Shown one piece after another: positions 1-10,890 of a stretch of 64,000 nucleotides of DNA. Source of the DNA: Mercenaria mercenaria (lineage: Eukaryota; Mollusca; Bivalvia; Venerida; Veneridae); assembly GCF_021730395.1 (NCBI RefSeq), contig NC_069369.1:65251501-65315500 (forward strand), in the 5' to 3' direction. Each line of letters starts with the position of its first letter. The first letter of the stretch is position 1. The notes below the pieces were generated by a model. The model saw nothing but the letters and a program-made list of their open reading frames with translations, ran no database searches and was not told the DNA's origin. Both the position numbers and the translations under genes were made by a program.

Positions 1-539
1 CCTTGAATCTGACATTCCTATCTGCATCTACGGCCAGAGACAGATTAGTATAATCTCAAACAGGCATAAAAGTGGCTTTTGACGTTACATTTTCCCGCTT
101 TTTAGCTTACGTTATAAACACTGGGGACATCGAATACGAACATATAAAGGTCAATATGAGTATCTTATACAAATAAATCTTAAATAATTTTATAAATGTT
201 AAAATTGTATGTATTTGATTCTTTTCCACTAGTACCTGTAAATATAAACAAGGGTCGTTGGTATTTAATAAAATGTAGATACCCTATTATCTCTGGTCGA
301 TATTATTTTAAGGCCCTGACTCAAAGGTATATTTTAGCAAATAACATATGCCTTAAAAAACCACCACTTTGTTGATTCGCGCAGTTTATTGCCATCTTTT
401 TTTTTCAGACTACACTTTAAGATAAAAACTTCGACTAAAAAAGAGTTGAACATTTGATAAATAAAGCGCATGAAGTGCTCCAGATGTAACACTGATTGAC
501 TACGTAAGCAGGGGCCGTTGAGTCTCGTTTTACTGTCCT

Positions 540-926
540 GTTTTCAGGGCCATCCATGAAGGGATTTTAAAATAACTCGGCATAAATGTTTACCATAATG
601 AGACGAATTGTCATGCGTAAGACCCAGACCTCTAGCTCCAAGGTCAAGGTCAGACTTAGAAGTCAAAGGTTAACAGGGTCTGTTTAATGCCCGGTTCATA
701 ACTCTATCATTCATCAAGGAATTTTAAAATTACTTGGTATAAATGTTTCTCATAATGAGACGACGTGTAATGCGCAAAATCCAGACTCCTAGGTCACACT
801 TAGATGTTAAAGGTTAACATGGCCTGTTTCTTGTCTGGTCCGTAACTGCCATCGATGAGGGGATTTTACAATTACTTGGCATAAATGCTTGGGGGGCATT
901 TGTCACATTAGTGACAGCTCTTGTTT
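540..926 (+). repeat. Short tandem-array element ending in AGCTCTTGTTT
   Basis: Three imperfect copies of a roughly 140-160-bp unit (landmarks 'ggcataaatgtttaccataatgagac' split over copies, 'aaggtcaaggtcagacttagaag') end in a small hairpin (tgtcac-atta-gtgaca) followed by gctcttgttt. The same terminal layout closes other tandem-bearing elements in the window. Confidence 0.6.
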
Positions 927-1052
927 CTTGTATGTTCTTGATCCAGTTGAAGGCAATAGGTCGTTGGATTCAGCAGCTACATTATTAATAGCTTCGTACA
1001 AGTGTCAAATCTGTTGCGGGTAATAAAATCACAAATACTTTTTTCACCTGTA

Positions 1053-1079
1053 ATTGAGTTGGGTTTTACGGCGAATCGG
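1053..1079 (-). repeat. 27-bp scrap of a LINE 3' tail
   Basis: Reading the minus strand gives 'cgattcgccgtaaaaccca' followed by 'actcaa'. This is the 3' terminus of the RNase-H LINE found at 9210-9530, 37216-38103 and 39116-39514. It sits where unit A departs from unit B. Confidence 0.6.
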
Positions 1080-1231
1080 TACATACATTGAAGAATATCA
1101 TCAGCACTATACTCCCCCATTACTAGGCCTTCTTCTTACATAAAAAAAGTGCCAGTCTTCTTTAGCAGGATTTTAACGTAATGGTTAAGGTTTCCTAAAT
1201 TCCTAAATTAATCGATGACTTTATTTCTTAA

Positions 1232-1453
1232 TACCCCAGTCACACATACGGCGCGGAAAGCTACGTCTAGCCACGGATAAAAACGTAGTAATCCTTATCG
1301 ACCCGTATTAAAACGTACCTGAGACGTACCTTAATGTAGTAAGCCGTATCAGTTCGTACCAATTTGTACGGCTCAGGTACGGATCGATACGGGTTACTAC
1401 GTTTCTATCCGTAGCTCGATGTAGCTATTTGCGCCGTATGTGTGACTGTGGTA
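1232..1453. mobile_element. 222-bp Harbinger-like MITE with TAA target duplication
   Basis: The ends are near-perfect 23-bp inverted repeats (TACCCCAGTCACACATACGG at the left, one mismatch to the right end) and the interior is largely self-complementary. It is flanked by TAA at 1229-1231 and 1454-1456. A paralogous copy of the surrounding repeat at about 4826-4850 carries the unoccupied site 'ttatttcttaaggct', which fixes the boundaries. A 3-bp TWA/TAA target duplication is known for PIF/Harbinger elements; that family call is inferred from it. There is no coding capacity. Confidence 0.8.
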
Positions 1454-2068
1454 TAAGGCTGAATCATTTTCTGAGTATCGTGGGGCTAATTCGAATAATG
1501 AGTATACAACAACGTTGTTCCAGGTTCGACCTTTTAATCACATATAAACAGGCCGTGACGTCAACGTCACATATACATTTGCAGAAAACACAAGATGCCA
1601 GACGACGTGATGTCCTGACTCAAAGGGATATTCGAGGAAATCACATATGCCTTGAAGGACCACCACTTTATTGATTCGCGTAAAGTTTATTGCCATCATT
1701 TTTTTGGACCACACTTTAAGATAAAAACTTCTACTAAAATGTGAGTTGAACAAAGCGTATGAAGTGGCCCGGATGTAACACTGATTGACTACGACAGCAG
1801 GGACCGTTGAGTCTCATTTTCCTGACCTGTTTTCTGCAATACATTCTAGACTACCTACCATTTTGTAATACTTGTACGGTTTCCATCAAATCAATGCCTG
1901 CTATAGATTAGAAACAATGTTTGAGGTAGGTGATACATTTTAATGATAAAAATTTTCATACAAACTGATGACATTTCTATCACTAAGATTTCATATTATC
2001 AACTGGTCGCTTACAGCTCTGAAAAGAAAAAGAAACAACAAACTATGAATATGTCATGTACTGTGTAA

Positions 2069-3064
2069 TTATATATGACATGATTGCGATTCATCTGTTA
2101 CTTGAACCAATTTCACTGAACATCCGTCGTCGTCGGCCACTATTTTACAACCAGGTGGAGGAGCTATCGGACCAGCATGTATGCCATAACAGGAACAGAA
2201 TACGATCTCGTAAGTAAACACATAAAATACGTGACGATTAGTTTAAACATATTTATTTTGAAAATAACAAATTAGAATTTTACAAATATACATATATTAC
2301 AGAAGTACGAAATGGGTTAGAACGAAAGAAAACTTATATAGTTCCTCTCCATCATGATTATTATTTTAACCAAAATGCAACTCCTTGTATAATATAGTCG
2401 GCCTCGTGCTGTCAACTGCCAGCACAAAACCAGTCTGCAAGAATGCAATAACAAGAATAATTTTGTAATGATAAAACAAGCCCCAATCTGAACCGCAGTT
2501 GGATTGTATGTGTTGTTCCGAGGGAAATGTAATTTTATAAAAGAAATAATGAAATATTTTGATACCAAACGTAAACGTCTTTCTTCCTACAATTTGTACA
2601 ATACACAATTTACTTAAAATTTTAAAATAATACAATGCAATATAAATATTTGTTTACCCGCAACAGGAGAGAATAAGCGATGTGTGACCAGTTCCGCTTG
2701 AACATGTACATTTCTCACACTTATCTTGTAGAAGAAGTTCTCCTCCAGCAGGTTTGGGGCCGTGCAAAATTCTTTTCTAAAAGTTAAAAAATGTTTTGAC
2801 TAACTAGCTTCAGACAGATTCAGTAAGACCCGTTATATTAAAGCTTAATTAAATGTTACGGACGTAACGACTTCCTTATGAAATCTTTGAAACAGGAAAA
2901 AGATTTAACCCAAACCAAACATGTGACAGGCGTGCAATTCAAAATGTATGCGAGCATGTCAAGCAAAATAAACGTATACACTTACGTATTGCATGTGAAC
3001 GACAGTACCCTGTTGCTGTATAAAAGACACAAACAAAAATACATACAAATAATAAACTTCTCAT
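2069..3064 (-). pseudogene. Decayed beta-microseminoprotein-like gene (copy A)
   Basis: This is the duplicate of the intact gene at 9725-10788. Exon 1 (3064-2986) is still open and encodes the same signal peptide (MRSLLFVCIFVCV then FYTATGYC), ending in a good GTAAGT donor. Exon 2 (2776-2658) has lost 14 bases relative to copy B: one near its start and a 13-base block after the 'CTAP' codons. It is therefore out of frame through the DKCEKCTC motif. Exon 3 (2189-2069) still encodes YGIHAGPIAPPPGCKIVADD through the stop, but the splice acceptor AG of copy B reads TG here. With two frame-breaking deletions and a lost acceptor, a pseudogene is the best reading; assembly error is unlikely to cause all three. 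Confidence in the homology to copy B is very high. Confidence 0.85.
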
Positions 3065-3107
3065 TTTCTATGTCCTCAAAATTAAAATATGGTCTTTTTA
3101 ATCCGTA

Positions 3108-3119
3108 TTTCATATAAAC
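3108..3119 (-). promoter_or_regulatory. TATA-like box upstream of pseudogene copy A
   Basis: The minus strand reads GTTTATATGAAA about 45-55 bases upstream of the exon 1 ATG. It is identical in position and sequence to the one upstream of copy B (10832-10843). TATA function is inferred from spacing and conservation only. Confidence 0.3.
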
Positions 3120-3329
3120 AGTGTCATTCTTGTTGAACTACGTCATTAAAGTACTAGTAACTGATAATATGTGTATTCTTCACTGTAAAGACCAAAAAAT
3201 GCATCTGCATCGTCTTTCACTTCAATATTGTGTTGTCGGACCGCCTGTCCCCAAATGGGAACTGCGACCTTTAAAAACTGGCCGGTCTTAAGAGCAAGGT
3301 TTCTTGAGTACATGTTTCTTTTGGGGGGT

Positions 3330-3700
3330 TTAAATAATTATACAGTTGCATTTTTGTGTTTTACATGCCGCGCCTTCTGTTTCCATTGCGTCTGTTTAGA
3401 GGTTCACCTGACGGGATTTACATTTATTTACACTGTCCCGTGACTTTGGAACATGGTGGGGTAAGAGTGAGATTGGGTCGAGTGCGCACCATATACCCAT
3501 TTAAGCTTCCCAGTGATGTTTTTGCCACTGACCGTTCCAAAACGGTGCCTTACTGTGTTCCTGTATTTGTTCGTTTTGTCCGCATGTGCTTCGTATGTGC
3601 GTGTGTTTGTTGGTAGTATGCACATCTTCGTGTTGGTAGGCTACGATTTTGAAACTAGGCATTCCCTGTTAGATATTCATCCTTGTTTCTATGTCCCCAA
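3330..3700 (+). repeat. Dispersed segment shared with the RT element at 57-60 kb
   Basis: Blocks such as 'gccactgaccgttccaa', 'acggtgccttactgtgttcc' and 'attccctgttagatattcat' recur at 38555-38800 (+), at 57650-58190 (minus strand) and in part at 59460-59960 (+). In the last two places they lie just downstream of reverse-transcriptase coding remnants. The segment is therefore probably the 3' non-coding part of that element. ORFs called across it are not conserved between copies. Confidence 0.5.
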
Positions 3701-3725
3701 AGGCGGACATATTAAAATCGCACTG

Positions 3726-3990
3726 GCCCCATGTGATTCTGGGACGATCTGTGTATGAAAAGAATTGGAACCACTGCCTTACCCTTGCATGATCGTAAGA
3801 GGCGACTAATAGGGGTCTTAACACTTGGTTTTGCAGTAACTCTGTGATTCCAGCAGGTATGCAAATTTTGATTCCATACCTCATGTTTTAATTTCGATGT
3901 AAATGAGATGTGGAACCAAAATTTGTAGTACTGTTTGGCGCCATACAACCTATACTGTGTTGGTGCGCCGTAAAACCCAAATAAATAAAT
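3726..3990 (+). mobile_element. SINE-like retroposon with LINE-type tail and 12-bp target duplication
   Basis: A 265-bp unit ends in 'gcgccgtaaaacccaa' plus (ATAA)n. It is flanked by the exact 12-bp direct repeat AAAATCGCACTG at 3714-3725 and 3991-4002. A second copy lies on the minus strand at 27848-28092. No clear A/B box is visible, so the promoter type is uncertain. The 3' sequence CGCCGTAAAACCCAA is the same as the 3' end of the RNase-H LINE in this window. Confidence 0.75.
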
Positions 3991-4002
3991 AAAATCGCAC
4001 TG

Positions 4003-4990
4003 TCCGTCCGTGCGTGCGTCAATACGTCCGTGTAATTTCTTGTCCAGGCTGTAACTACCATCCATAAAGGGATTTGAAATAACTTGGCAAATGTTCCTCA
4101 TAATGAGACGACGTGTCATGCGAAAGATCCAGACCCCTACCTCTAAGGTCAATATCACACTGAGAGGTTAAAGGTTAAGACGGTCTGTTTCTTATACGGT
4201 CCATAACTGCAACCGATGAAGAGTTTTTATAATTACTTGACAATTGTCAATAATTGGGGAAAAAACAAAAGAAGACAATAGTTCATTGAATTCAGCAGCT
4301 ACGTGTGTCAAATATGTTGTGGGTAATACAATCCCCAATACTTGTTGAGTTTTGACCTGTCATCCCAAAATCCTAACTTTTTCTCTTACTTGGCTCTCAT
4401 GCTGAAGACCCAAGTTTTCGCACTTGAACTCTCCCAAACACCATCAGTAACCTGTCACTTGTAACAGAACTACTTACTTCATCTGCATGAAACCTCCTCA
4501 AAACATAGTCACTGAATCGCTTTCCTGACTGAAAAAACCCTTGTCCCCAATGCCCCTTGCAGCATGTACATTGCTTGCAGAGAAGCTGTTTTTACATCAT
4601 CTGCACATACAGTGTTTATTTTATCTTCTTTGAAACTTCAATGTTTTGCATGTCTCCAAAGTTCACCTTTGACGAAAAATGTGAAACAGTACGTACATTG
4701 AAGAAAGTTACCAGCACTATAATTTTCCCCATTACTAGGCATTCTTCCAGCAAGAAGTGCCAGTCTTCTTAAGGACTGAAATATTATGGTTAAAGTTTAC
4801 TAAATTCCTAAATTTATCTATGACTTTATTTCTTAAGGCTGAATCATTTTCTGACAGTGACGTGGGGCTAATTCGTATAATGAGTATACAACAATGTTGT
4901 TCGAGGTTCGATCTTTAAATCGCATATAAACAGGACGTGACGTCAACGTCACATATATTATGTAGAAAACACAACACGCAAGATAATGTG
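4003..4990. repeat. Partial third copy of duplicated repeat block
   Basis: This starts in degenerate GTCC/GTGC microsatellite. It then carries one tandem-array remnant (4040-4280) and a block at 4380-4990 similar to 8390-8900 of unit B, including decayed sequence matching the exon-like ORF at 8430-8678. It ends with the unoccupied insertion site of the MITE at 1232-1453. No intact gene is visible. Confidence 0.6.
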
Positions 4991-5054
4991 ATGCGACGTC
5001 GCAGCAAATTCATGACATTCTCCAGACCGCCAAATGCTAAAGTAAATAATTTCA

Positions 5055-5190
5055 AGACCGCCTCGGTGGCCTAGTGGTAGAGGGCCCGCTTCGAGTGCGG
5101 GAGGTCGTGGGTTCGATCCTTGGTTGCGTCATACCAAGACGTAAAAATGGTACTAGTAGATTCCGCGTGAGACGTATTTTAAACTCTTCG
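5055..5190 (+). mobile_element. tRNA-derived SINE head
   Basis: A box-like 'tggcctagtggtagagg' and B box 'ggttcgatcc' are spaced as in tRNA. They are followed by 'gcgtcataccaagacgtaaaaa', a body I recognise from clam SINEs. No CCA-compatible acceptor stem closes it, so it is not a working tRNA gene. The 3' end is not clear. Confidence 0.65.
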
Positions 5191-5534
5191 TGAACTTGGA
5201 CAACATCACCAACACGTACCGTCTGTAAGTTGGATCCGCTATTTCGATCATACTCCCTTGGGGACGTTAAGCGTTACCACCAGAAACAGTTACACTTTAA
5301 ATCTGACATTCCTATTTGCATCTACATCCAGAGACCAATTATTTTTATCTGAAACAGGCATAATAGTGGCGTTTGCCGTTACTTCTTTTCCTGCCCTTAA
5401 AGCTGACGCTATAAACACTGGGATATTTGCAGAAAACACAAGACGTAAGACTACGTAATGGGACGTCGCGACAAATTCATGACATTCTCCATGCTGCCCA
5501 ATACTAAAGTAAATAAATTGGGGGAGACTATTGT

Positions 5535-7110
5535 TTTTGCCCTGTCCGTCCGTCCGTCCGTCAAATTCACAGGGGTCTGAACATGGCAGTAATTTGAGAA
5601 CCACTCGACCCAGAATGTTGAAACTTCATATGATAATTGTTCATGCAGTGGAGATAATTTTGGGGGGTCACTATCAAAGGTCAAGGTCACAGGGGCTTGA
5701 ACATGGAAAACCATTTCCGGTAAGTAACTTAAGAACCACTTGACCCAGAATGTTGAAACTTCATAGGATGATTTGTCGTGCAGAATAGATGACCCCTTTT
5801 GATTTTGGGGTCACTCTGTTAAAGGTCAAGGTCACAGGGGCCTGAACATGAAAATCCAATTTTTGATCAATAACTTGAGGACCACTTGACCCAAAATGTG
5901 TAAACTTCATAGGATGATTGGACATGCAGAGTAGATGACCCCTGTTGCATTTGGGATCACTTGATCAATGGTCAATATCACAGGGGCCTGAACATGGACA
6001 ACAATTTCTGGTCATTAACTGGAGAACCACCTGACCCAAGATGTTGAAACTTCATCGGATGATTGATCATGCAGAGGAGATTATCCCTATCGATTTTATG
6101 GTCACTCTATTGAAGGTCAAGGTCACAGGGGCCTGACATGGAAAACCATTTCCGGTTAGTAATTTTAGAACCACTTGCTCCAGAATGTTGAAATTTCATA
6201 CGATGATTGGTCGTGCAAAGGAGATGACCCCTACCGATTTTGGGGTCACTCTGTTAAAGGTCAATGTCACAGGGGCCTGAATATGGAAAACCATTTCCGG
6301 TTAGTAAATTTAGAACCACTTGACCCAGAATTTGAAACTTCATAGGATGATTGGACATGCAAGTAGATGACCCCTGTTGCTTTTGGAGTCACTATTAAAG
6401 GTCAAGGTCGCAACGGATAGAAAATAGAAGTCCGCTCGCTTAGCTCAGTATGGAGAGCGTTGGTCTACGGATCGCGGTGTCGTGAGTTCGATTCCCGGGC
6501 GGGGCGTATGTTCTCCGTGACGTTTGAGAAAAGACATTTTGTCTGAACTCATTCGTCCTCCACCTCTGATAATTCATGCGGAGAAGTTGGCAGTTACTTG
6601 CGGAGAACAGGTTTGTACTGGTACAGAACACTGGTTAGGTGTCCGCCGTTTCATGACTGAACTACTGTTGAAAAACGGTGTTAAACCCAAAACAAAACAA
6701 AAAAAGAAAATGAAAATCCATTTCCGGTTAATAACTTAAGAACCATTTGACCTAGAACCTTCAAACTTCATAGGGTGATAGGAATTACATAGTAGTACTA
6801 TGTGACCCCTTTTGTTTTGGGATCACACCATAAAATGTCAAGGTAACAGGGGGCTGAACATAGAAATCTCTTTCCAATCAATAACTTGAAAACCACTTGA
6901 TCCAGAAATTTAAAATTTAATAGGATGATTGGACATGCAGTTAAATGACCCCTAATGATTTTGGGGTCACTTGATCAAAGGTCACAGAGACCTGAACATG
7001 GAAAACCATATCCAGTTCATAACTTGAGAACCACTACGCCCAGAATGTTGAAACTTAGCGGAATGATTGGCATGCCAAGTAGATGATCCCTATTGCAGCT
7101 AACCATCAGT
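5535..7110 (+). repeat. Tandem-array element, 145-bp unit, interrupted by a SINE
   Basis: A GTCC microsatellite leads into about ten degenerate copies of a unit containing 'accacttgacccagaatgtt' and 'aaaggtcaaggtcacagggg'. The first two landmarks, at 5601 and 5746, are 145 bases apart. The array is split by the SINE at 6430-6706. It has no coding capacity. Confidence 0.8.
6430..6706 (+). mobile_element. tRNA-derived SINE, full length, inside the tandem array
   Basis: The head has an A box ('ttagctcagtatggagagc') and a B box ('gagttcgattcccg'). The body is about 200 bp and the tail reads 'ggtgttaaacccaaaacaaa' plus an A-rich run. A short repeat (agaaaat) on both sides may be the target duplication. 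The TTAAACCCAA tail resembles the LINE 3' end in this window. Confidence 0.8.
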
Positions 7111-7639
7111 GTCTCTTTGACTTTCACTTCTGTCCACTGTTGACTTATTGCATATACGACTATGCATTCGGGGAGACATGCGCTTTTTTACAAAAGCATC
7201 TTTTAGTTCAAACATATGCACGAGAATATCCATAATAACTCGATGAGTAAGTGAAAAGGTACACATACTACAAGCACAAAAGTTTACAGTAAATTTTAAA
7301 TAATTTTATAAATGTTGAAATTATTTGTATTTGGTTCTTTTCCACTAGTAACTACATGTAAACAAGGGGCGTTGGTATTTAATAAAATGTAGATACCATA
7401 TAATCTCTAGTCGGTATAATTTTAAGGTCCTGACTCGGAGTGATATTCGAGCAAATCACATATGGCTTGAACGAAGGGCCACCATTGTATTTATTCGCGT
7501 AGTTTATTGCCATCTTTTTTCGGACCATTTTTAAGATAAAAGCATCGATTAAACAAACATGATCCAGAAAAAAAAGCGTATGAACTGGTCCAGATGTAAC
7601 ACTGATTGACTCCAAAAGCAGAGGGCCCTGGAGTCGATT

Positions 7640-8231
7640 TACTATCCTGTTTTCTGGACCATCCATGAAGGGATTTTTAAATAACTTTGCATAAATGTTT
7701 ACCATAATGAGACAATTTATCATGCGTAACAACCTCTACCTCTACCTCCAAGGTCAAGGTCAGACTTAGAAGTCAAAGGTTAACAGGGTCTGTTTAATGT
7801 CCGGTTTATAACTCTGCCATTCTTCAAGGGATTTAAAATCATTTGGCATAAATATGTACCATAATGAGACGATTTGTCATGCGTAACACCCTGACCCCTA
7901 GCCCCATGGTCAAGGTCAGACTTAGAAGTCAAAGTTTAACAGGGTCTGTTTAATGCCCGGTTCATAACTCTGCCATTCTGCCATTGGATTTTGAAATAAC
8001 TTGGTATAAATCTTTCCCATAATGAGACGATGTGTAATGCGCAAAATCCAGACTCCTAGCTCTAACGTAAAGGTCACACTTAGATGTTAAAGGTTAACAT
8101 GACCTTTTCTTGTTCGGTCCATAACTCTGCCATCGGCGGAGGGATTTTACAATTACTCGGTATAATTGTTCGGGGACATTTGTCAAAATGCTTCGGGGCA
8201 TTTATCACTAATAATGACAGCTCTTGTTTCT
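7640..8231 (+). repeat. Tandem-array element in unit B ending in AGCTCTTGTTT
   Basis: This corresponds to 540-926 but has one more copy of the unit ('aaggtcaaggtcagacttagaa' and 'cataatgagacgat' landmarks). It ends 'aatgacagctcttgtttcttg'. It is non-coding. Confidence 0.6.
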
Positions 8232-8429
8232 TGTTTCTTGTATGTTCTAGATCCAATTGAAGACAATAGGTCGTTGGATTCAGCAGTTCCGTTATTAATA
8301 GCTTTCGTACGTGTGACAAATCTGTTGTGGGTAATAAAATCACAAATTCTTGCCAGTAATTAATCTTAGTTAAAGCCTGACTCTTCCCAAAATCCTACTT
8401 TTTTCCCTACTTTGCTCACACGCTGAAGA

Positions 8430-8678
8430 CTAAAGTTTTCGCAGTTGATCTCTCCCAAACAAGAACAGTAACCTATCACTTGTAACATAACTACTTGCTT
8501 CATCTACATGAAACCTCCTCATAGTCACTGAATCGCTGTCCCGAGTGAGAAAACTGTCCCCAATGCCCATCATGTACATTGCAGAGCGGACACACTTTTT
8601 AAAAGCTGTTTTGACATCATCTGCACAGTCAGGGCTTATTTTATCGTCTTTGAAACTACAATGTTCTTTTTTCTCCAA
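8430..8678 (-). other. Exon-like ORF, unknown protein, with a decayed relative at 4450-4690
   Basis: The frame encodes 82 residues including HCSFKDDKISPDCADDVKTA and KKCVRSAMYMMGIGDSF, then a stop. The composition looks protein-like rather than random. A related sequence at 4450-4690 still matches 'RRFHADEVSSSVTSDRLL' but has stops upstream, and unit A lacks the region altogether. I cannot find convincing splice sites or recognise a family. It may be a terminal exon of a gene or a gene relic carried with the duplication. Confidence 0.3.
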
Positions 8679-9209
8679 AGTCTACCTTTGACGAAAAATA
8701 TGTAACAGTACTTACATAAGGAAAGTCATCAGCGCTATACTGTTCCCCATCACTAGGCCTTCTTCTTGCATAAAAAAATGGCCAGTCTTCTTTAGCAGGA
8801 TTGAAACATTATGGTTAAGGTTTCCTAAATTCCTAAATTAATCGATGACGTATAAACAGGACGTGACGTCAACGTCACATATATTTGCAGAAAACAGAAG
8901 ACGCCAGACAACATCATGCGACGTGATGTCCTAACTCAACGGATTATTTAAGAAAATCACATATGCCTTGAAGGAACACCACTTTATTTATTCGCGTAAA
9001 GTTTATTGCCATCATTTTTGGATCATACTTTTAAGATTAAAAGCTCTACTAAAAAGTGAGTTGAACAAAGAGTATGAAGTGGTACGAATGTAACACCGAT
9101 TGACTACGACACCAGTGACTGTTGAGTCTCGTTTTACTGACCTGTTTTCTGCAATACATTCTAGACTACCTACCATTTTGTAATACTTGTACGGTTTCTA
9201 TCAAATCAA

Positions 9210-9530
9210 AAGATCTAACACTTCTTATTTTTATTTACATCTTGCAATATTATTATGTTTGCAGCTGATATTTTAACACACACGTACATACATTTTTACA
9301 TTACTGTTTTTAGATATGCTTTACATTTTTACATGGATGCTTTTAGATATGTTTTACATTATTCATAGTGTTCTTTACATTTTTACATGGATGTTTTTAG
9401 GTATGCTTTACATTTTTACATCAATGTTTAGGCTTTACAGTTGGCGTTTGCAATATGACTTCTTCTCGGCGATATATGACCATTTTGTGTCGATTCGCCG
9501 TAAAACCGAACTCACTCACTCACTCACTCA
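9210..9530 (+). mobile_element. 5'-truncated LINE 3' end with 14-bp target duplication
   Basis: The 321-bp insertion ends in 'cgattcgccgtaaaaccgaa' plus (CTCA)n. It is flanked by the exact 14-bp repeat TTCTATCAAATCAA at 9196-9209 and 9531-9544. Unit A has the unoccupied site at about 1876-1890, so the insertion postdates the segmental duplication. It matches the 3' ends of the LINE copies at 37216-38103 and 39116-39514. Confidence 0.9.
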
Positions 9531-9724
9531 TTCTATCAAATCAATGCCTGTTTTAAATTAGTACCAATGTTTGAGGTAGGTGATAAAAATTTTCATACAA
9601 ACATAAACTGATGCCATTTCTATCATTTTAAGATTCCATATCAACTGGTCGCTTACAGCTTTGAGTAGAAAAAGAGTCAATGGATGACACAACAAAAACT
9701 ATGAATATATCATGCACTGTGTAA

Positions 9725-10788
9725 TTATATATGACATGATTGCGATTCATCTGTTACTTGAACCAATTTCACTGAACATCCGTCGTCGTCGGCCACTATT
9801 TTACAACCAGGTGGAGGAGCTATCGGACCAGCATGTATGCCATAACTGGAATAGAGTACGAACTCGTAAATAAACACATAAAATACGTGATGATTAGTTT
9901 AATACATATTTATTTCGAAAATAACAATCAGAATTTTACAAATATACATATATTACAAAAGGGGTTAGAATGAAAGAAACCTTATATAGTTCCTCTCCAT
10001 CATGATTATCATTTTAACCAAAATGCAATTCCTTGTTTATATATAGTCGGCCTCGTGCTGTCAACTGCCAGCACAAAACCAGTCTGCAAGAATGCAATAA
10101 CAAGAATAATTTTGTAATGATAAAACAAGCCCAGATCTGAACCGCAGTTGGATTGTATGTGTTATTCCGATGAAAGTGTAATTTTATAATGAAAAAAATG
10201 AAACAGTCAACGTCTTTCTTCCTACAGTTTGTACAACACACAATTTACTTATAATTTTAAAGATAATACAATACACTATAAATATTTGTTTACCCGCAAC
10301 AGGAGAGAATAAGCGATGTATGACTAGTTCCACTTGAACATGTACATTTCTCACACTTATCTTGTAGAAGAAGTTCTCCTCCAGCAGGTATGGTTACGCC
10401 ATTTGGGGCCGTGCAAAATTCTTTATCTAAAAGTTAAAAAATGTTTTGAATAAGTAGCTTCAGACAGATTCAGTAAGACCCGTTATATTAAAGCTTAATA
10501 GAGCTAACTGAATGTTATGGACGTAACTTCGTTATGAAATATTTGAAACAGGAAAAAGAAATTAGTTCAAAGTGAACATATGTGATATTTTTTGGAAAGT
10601 TTGAAACTCAATTGGAAAACCTTCAAAATTTAACTCAAACCAAACATGTGACAGGAGTGCAATTTAAATTTATGCGAGCATGTCAAGCGAAATAAACGTA
10701 TACACTTACGTATTACATGTGAACGACAGTACCCTGTTGCTGTATACCAGACGCAAACAAAAATACATACAAATAATAAACTTCTCAT
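9725..10788 (-). CDS. Secreted beta-microseminoprotein-like protein (copy B, intact, 3 exons)
   Basis: Three minus-strand exons splice in frame with GT-AG junctions: 10788-10710, 10426-10294 and 9845-9725. They give a 110-aa protein. Residues 1-19 are a signal peptide (MRSLLFVCIFVCVWYTATG). The mature part has ten cysteines: YC, FC, then DKCEKCTC, LSCCG, PPPGCKI, DDGCS and SQSCHI at the C-terminus. The order C..C..CxxCxC..CC..C..C..C, the DxCExCTC motif and the length match beta-microseminoprotein (PSP94), which also has ten cysteines, more closely than a plain VWC domain. The protein is expected to be secreted; its role in molluscs is not settled and I infer none. The start is the only ATG giving a signal peptide; the same exon is conserved in copy A. 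Introns are 283 and 448 bases. Confidence 0.85.
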
Positions 10789-10831
10789 TTTCTATGTCTT
10801 CAAAATTAAAATATGGTCTTTTTAATCCGTA

Positions 10832-10843
10832 TTTCATATAAAC
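10832..10843 (-). promoter_or_regulatory. TATA-like box of the microseminoprotein-like gene
   Basis: The minus strand reads GTTTATATGAAA 45-55 bases upstream of the ATG and is conserved with copy A. A start site about 30 bases downstream would leave a short leader of about 20 bases. Function is inferred. Confidence 0.35.
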
Positions 10844-10890
10844 AGTGTCATTCTTATTGAACTTCGTCATTAAAGTACTAGCAACTGATA

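Larger units (their letters stand above)
1..3150. repeat. Unit A of a ~7-kb tandem segmental duplication
   Basis: Stretches of this segment recur in the same order at 7120-10890. Examples are the block near 180-430 (again near 7300-7540), the block near 1757-1900 (again near 9070-9210) and the gene at 2069-3064 (again at 9725-10788). The offset grows from about 7.11 kb to 7.72 kb along the unit because of later insertions and deletions. Apart from the microseminoprotein-like pseudogene, the unit holds only repeats listed separately. Unit A lacks about 350 bases present near 8350-8700 of unit B. Confidence 0.8.
7120..10890. repeat. Unit B of the ~7-kb tandem segmental duplication
   Basis: This is the counterpart of 1-3150. 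It contains the intact microseminoprotein-like gene, an exon-like ORF (8430-8678) that unit A has lost, and a LINE 3'-end insertion (9210-9530) absent from unit A. These presence/absence differences show that both units have changed since the duplication. Confidence 0.8.

Noticed and set aside
2366-2635. Signal-peptide-like ORF (IILVIAFLQTGFVLAV) in the microseminoprotein intron
   Set aside because: It lies between exons 2 and 3 on the coding strand, has no usable donor, and the true signal exon is at 3064-2986.
3712-4158. 148-aa minus-strand ORF
   Set aside because: Runs across the SINE-like unit at 3726-3990 and neighbouring tandem repeat; a repeat by-product.
5055-5135. tRNA gene
   Set aside because: A and B boxes are present but the acceptor stem does not pair and a SINE body follows; the same applies to 6430, 13041, 13613(-), 16551 and 60473(-).
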